From Bradyrhizobium roseum (GTDB lineage Bacteria; Pseudomonadota; Alphaproteobacteria; Rhizobiales; Xanthobacteraceae), in the NCBI RefSeq assembly GCF_030413175.1, contig NZ_CP129212.1:1860001-1924000 (forward strand): a stretch of 64,000 bases of DNA, given 5' to 3'. The notes under the pieces were generated by a model, which had not been told where the DNA came from, did no database searches, and saw only the letters and a list, made by a program, of their open reading frames with translations. A program made the position numbers and the translations under genes. Below are positions 61,548-64,000 of this stretch, one piece after another. Numbering within the stretch: position 1 is the stretch's first letter; each line of letters starts with the position of its first letter.

Positions 61548-63801
61548 GATCAATCCGACCCAGACGCCTGCCCACATGCGGCATGGTTCGAGCATCGGCC
61601 AGCCGCTGACGCGCCGTGACGGCATTTTGAAAGTGAAGGGACTGGCTGCTTACGCCGCCGATCACCATCCGCCGGGCATGCTGTTCGCGGTGACTGCCGT
61701 CGCCAGCATCGCGCGGGGCCGCGTGACGTCGCTCGATGTGGCGGCGGCGAAGGCGCATCCGGGCGTGGTCGACGTCATGACGACCGCACACAAGCCGCCG
61801 CTTGCGATCGATCCCGACATCAAGACCAATCCGTTCGTGTTCCGGATGGAGGTGTTGCAGAGCGACGAGGTGCGCTATGCCAACCAGCCCATCGCGGTGG
61901 TGATCGCCGAGACGCTGGAGGCTGCCACCGAAGGCGCGGCCTTGCTGGCGCCGCGCTACGCAACGCTTCCGGCCCGCGTCGGCCTTGACGCCGGGGAGAC
62001 TTTCGTGCCGCCGGTCGTCGGCGTCGGCAGTCCGACGGAGAATGTACACGGCGATATCGAAGCCGGCCTTGCCGCGGCCGCGAAGACCGTCGAGGCGGTC
62101 TATGAGACGCCGCCGCAATATCACAACGCGATGGAGCCGCACGCGATCGTCGCGGCCTGGGACGGCGACAAGCTCACGATCGACACGCCGAGCCAGGCCA
62201 TGGTGATGGCGCGCGCGCGGGTCGCCGAACTGTTCGGCATCGCGCCGGAGAATATCCTGATCCGCAGCCCGTTCCTCGGCGGCGGCTTCGGCTCGAAAGG
62301 ATTTTTGACCGGCCCGCAGATCCTCGGCGTGATGGCGGCGAGGCTGGTCGGCAAGCCGGTCAAGCTCGTGCTTCGGCGCGAGCAGATGTACGGCCCGGTC
62401 GGCCATCGCGCGCCGACGCGGCAACGGCTGCGGATGGGTGTCGACGTTGACGGTCGTCTCACTGCAATCGACCACCATGCCAGGACGGTATCGAGCAGCT
62501 ATGATGACTTTTATGAGCCTGCGGCTGGCGCCTCGCACACCCTCTACGCCAGCCCTGCGATCCGCACCACGCATGACGCCGTCCGCGTCGATACCGGCAC
62601 GCCGTTGTTCATGCGCGCGCCGGGCGAGGCGACCGGATCGATCGCGCTGGAGAGCATGCTCGACGAGATGGCCCTGGCTTGCGGCGTCGATCCACTCGCA
62701 TTCCGCCTGAAGAATTATGCCGAAGTCGAGCCGATCACCGCCAAGCCGTTCTCGTCGAAGGCGCTGCGTCTCTGTTACGAGCAGGGCGCGGCGCGCTTTG
62801 GCTGGGCCAATCGTCCGCTTGCGCCCCGGCAAATGCGCGATGATGACGGGCTTCTGATCGGCTGGGGCCTCGGCACCGCAACATTTCCGGCGATGATGTT
62901 CCAGGCCGAGGCGCGCGCGGCGATCCGCCGCGACGGCACCGGCGTGATGGAGAGCGGCGCGCATGACATGGGGCAGGGGGCCTGGACGGCGCTCGCCCAG
63001 ATCGCGGCCGACGGTCTCGGCCTCGATCTCGACCGCGTCGATTTCAGGTCGGGCACATCCGATCTTCCGGATGCCGGCATCGCCGGCGGTTCCGCGCACA
63101 CCGCCACTGCGGGCAACGCGATCCACAATGCCGGTGCGGCTGTGATCGCAAAGCTCGCCGATCTTGCAACCAGTGACGAGCGCTCACCGCTGTTCGGCGC
63201 CGGCAATGCCGGCGTGATCGCGCGCGACGGAAAACTTGTCCGCCGCGACGATGAGAGCCGCAGCGAGTCCTATCCCGACATTCTCGCGCGAGCCGGCCTC
63301 GCCGAGATCGAGGCGCGCGGCACGGGGGTGCCGAATCCCGCGGCGCAGGCGGAGTATGCGATGCATGCCCACGGCGCGGTCTTTGCCGAGGTCAAGGTCG
63401 ATCCCGAGCTTGGTCAGATCCGCGTCACCCGCATGGTCGGTGCCTTCGCAGCGGGACGGATCATCAATCCGCAACTGGTGCGGAGCCAGCTCTACGGCGG
63501 CATGATCTGGGGCATGTCGTTTGCGCTGCATGAGGAAGCCATCACCGACCGTCGCAGCGGCAGGATCATGAATGCCAATCTCGGCGAGTACCACATCCCG
63601 GTGAATGCGGACGTGCCCAGCCTCGACGTGCTGACGGTAGAGGAGCATGATCCCCACGTTAACGCGCTCGGCATCAAGGGCGTCGGCGAGATCGGCATCA
63701 CCGGCAGCGCCGGCGCGGTGGCGAATGCCGTCTGGCACGCGACCGGCGTGCGAGTCCGCCGCTTCCCGGTTCGGATCGAAGAACTGCTGACGCCGCTGTA
63801 G
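61540..63801 (+). CDS. Aldehyde oxidoreductase-type molybdopterin subunit (PaoC-like)
   Basis: This 753-residue large subunit holds the molybdenum cofactor and the substrate site. Key blocks are SPFLGGGFGSKGFLTGP, GTPLFMRAPGEATGSIALES (Arg in the substrate channel), HDMGQGAWTALAQ, and GVGEIGITGSAGAVANA with the catalytic Glu717. The family oxidises aldehydes, purines or related heterocycles to the hydroxylated product, and the PaoB-type partner suggests an aromatic-aldehyde oxidase. GGAG precedes the ATG at 61540. No PaoD/XdhC-type maturation gene follows in this window. Confidence 0.93.
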   Translation: MLEINPTQTPAHMRHGSSIGQPLTRRDGILKVKGLAAYAADHHPPGMLFAVTAVASIARGRVTSLDVAAAKAHPGVVDVMTTAHKPPLAIDPDIKTNPFVFRMEVLQSDEVRYANQPIAVVIAETLEAATEGAALLAPRYATLPARVGLDAGETFVPPVVGVGSPTENVHGDIEAGLAAAAKTVEAVYETPPQYHNAMEPHAIVAAWDGDKLTIDTPSQAMVMARARVAELFGIAPENILIRSPFLGGGFGSKGFLTGPQILGVMAARLVGKPVKLVLRREQMYGPVGHRAPTRQRLRMGVDVDGRLTAIDHHARTVSSSYDDFYEPAAGASHTLYASPAIRTTHDAVRVDTGTPLFMRAPGEATGSIALESMLDEMALACGVDPLAFRLKNYAEVEPITAKPFSSKALRLCYEQGAARFGWANRPLAPRQMRDDDGLLIGWGLGTATFPAMMFQAEARAAIRRDGTGVMESGAHDMGQGAWTALAQIAADGLGLDLDRVDFRSGTSDLPDAGIAGGSAHTATAGNAIHNAGAAVIAKLADLATSDERSPLFGAGNAGVIARDGKLVRRDDESRSESYPDILARAGLAEIEARGTGVPNPAAQAEYAMHAHGAVFAEVKVDPELGQIRVTRMVGAFAAGRIINPQLVRSQLYGGMIWGMSFALHEEAITDRRSGRIMNANLGEYHIPVNADVPSLDVLTVEEHDPHVNALGIKGVGEIGITGSAGAVANAVWHATGVRVRRFPVRIEELLTPL

Positions 63802-63816
63802 CGACAGAACTGCACT

Positions 63817-63840
63817 CTCGCTCCCGCTTGCGGGGGCGAG
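63817..63840. terminator. Hairpin after the molybdenum hydroxylase operon
   Basis: CTCGCTCCCGC (63817-63827) and GCGGGGGCGAG (63830-63840) form an 11-bp stem with one mismatch. It lies between convergent genes. No long T-run follows. Confidence 0.5.
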
Positions 63841-63894
63841 GGCGGTTCGAACTTGCGGCGTTGTGAGGCATGGAACGCGTGCTGGCGCGCGATA

Positions 63895-64000
63895 TCAGGC
63901 GCTATCGCGTCTCAGAATATAGACGTCCATGATCCAGCCGATCCTCTCGCGCGCCTGACCACGGGCCTCGAGGATTCGTGGGGCTGTCTCCAGGAGAGGA
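63895..64000 (-). CDS. 3' end of an unidentified gene (partial)
   Basis: The minus strand at the window edge reads 34 codons and a stop, ending ERIGWIMDVYILRRDSA. The peptide PLLETAPRILEARGQARERI precedes that part. It has normal composition for a C-terminal alpha-beta unit, as in some class I methyltransferases, but this is too short to name. It is convergent with the molybdenum operon, with 93 bp between. Confidence 0.45.
   Translation of the reverse strand, partial: PLLETAPRILEARGQARERIGWIMDVYILRRDSA

Overview
The window looks like a chromosomal stretch of an alphaproteobacterium of the Bradyrhizobium/Rhodopseudomonas group (Nitrobacteraceae). This rests on the high GC content, a CcrM-type GANTC methyltransferase, pyruvate phosphate dikinase, a DUF1236 protein, a two-subunit glycyl-tRNA synthetase, and many dispersed palindromic intergenic repeats of the kind common in these genomes. 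No database search was possible, so the genus is inferred. Most genes are core or housekeeping. The accessory part is limited to one IS110-family element, one probable small insertion next to ccrM, and the repeats.

Region by region: 1-8 kb carries the end of an MFS transporter, mutY, a flavin monooxygenase, two glutathione S-transferases around a divergent LysR/NTF2-like pair, and an EF-hand protein. 8-13 kb carries an orphan 560-residue membrane protein bracketed by two copies of the 3' end of ccrM, then ccrM, a zinc metallopeptidase and moaB. 13-24 kb carries a MarR-GNAT fusion, a small glycosyltransferase, a radical SAM protein, rnhB, a membrane glycosyltransferase, a family-4-like uracil-DNA glycosylase, ETF-ubiquinone oxidoreductase, a TPR protein and ispE. 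24-36 kb carries a polyprenyl diphosphate synthase divergent from a DUF2007/methyltransferase pair, an SppA-like protease, glyQ-glyS, and ppdK with a histone-like N-terminal tail. 36-48 kb carries a cell-wall hydrolase, an MFS transporter, an AcuI-type reductase, a chemoreceptor, a large DUF2339 membrane protein, and a minus-strand block (phosphatase, HD hydrolase, tag, ygfZ). 48-59 kb carries dihydroorotase, a HAD phosphatase, Nudix proteins, a SRAP-domain protein, the IS110-family transposase, a glycolate-oxidase-like flavoprotein, tsaC and tRNA-Pro(CGG). 59-64 kb carries a TetR regulator divergent from a three-gene molybdenum hydroxylase operon (PaoABC-like), and the 3' end of an unidentified gene.

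Several groups act together. DNA maintenance is represented by mutY, tag, a UDG, SRAP, rnhB and ccrM. Isoprenoid supply is represented by ispE and the polyprenyl synthase. The molybdenum hydroxylase operon has a sharp TetR-type operator lying exactly between its -35 and -10 elements.

The observations most worth following up are the ccrM 3'-end duplication around the orphan gene, the cluster of four GANTC sites at the ccrM start, the TetR operator/promoter, and the IS110-family element with a long 3' noncoding end. I do not see a clearly new multi-gene system here.
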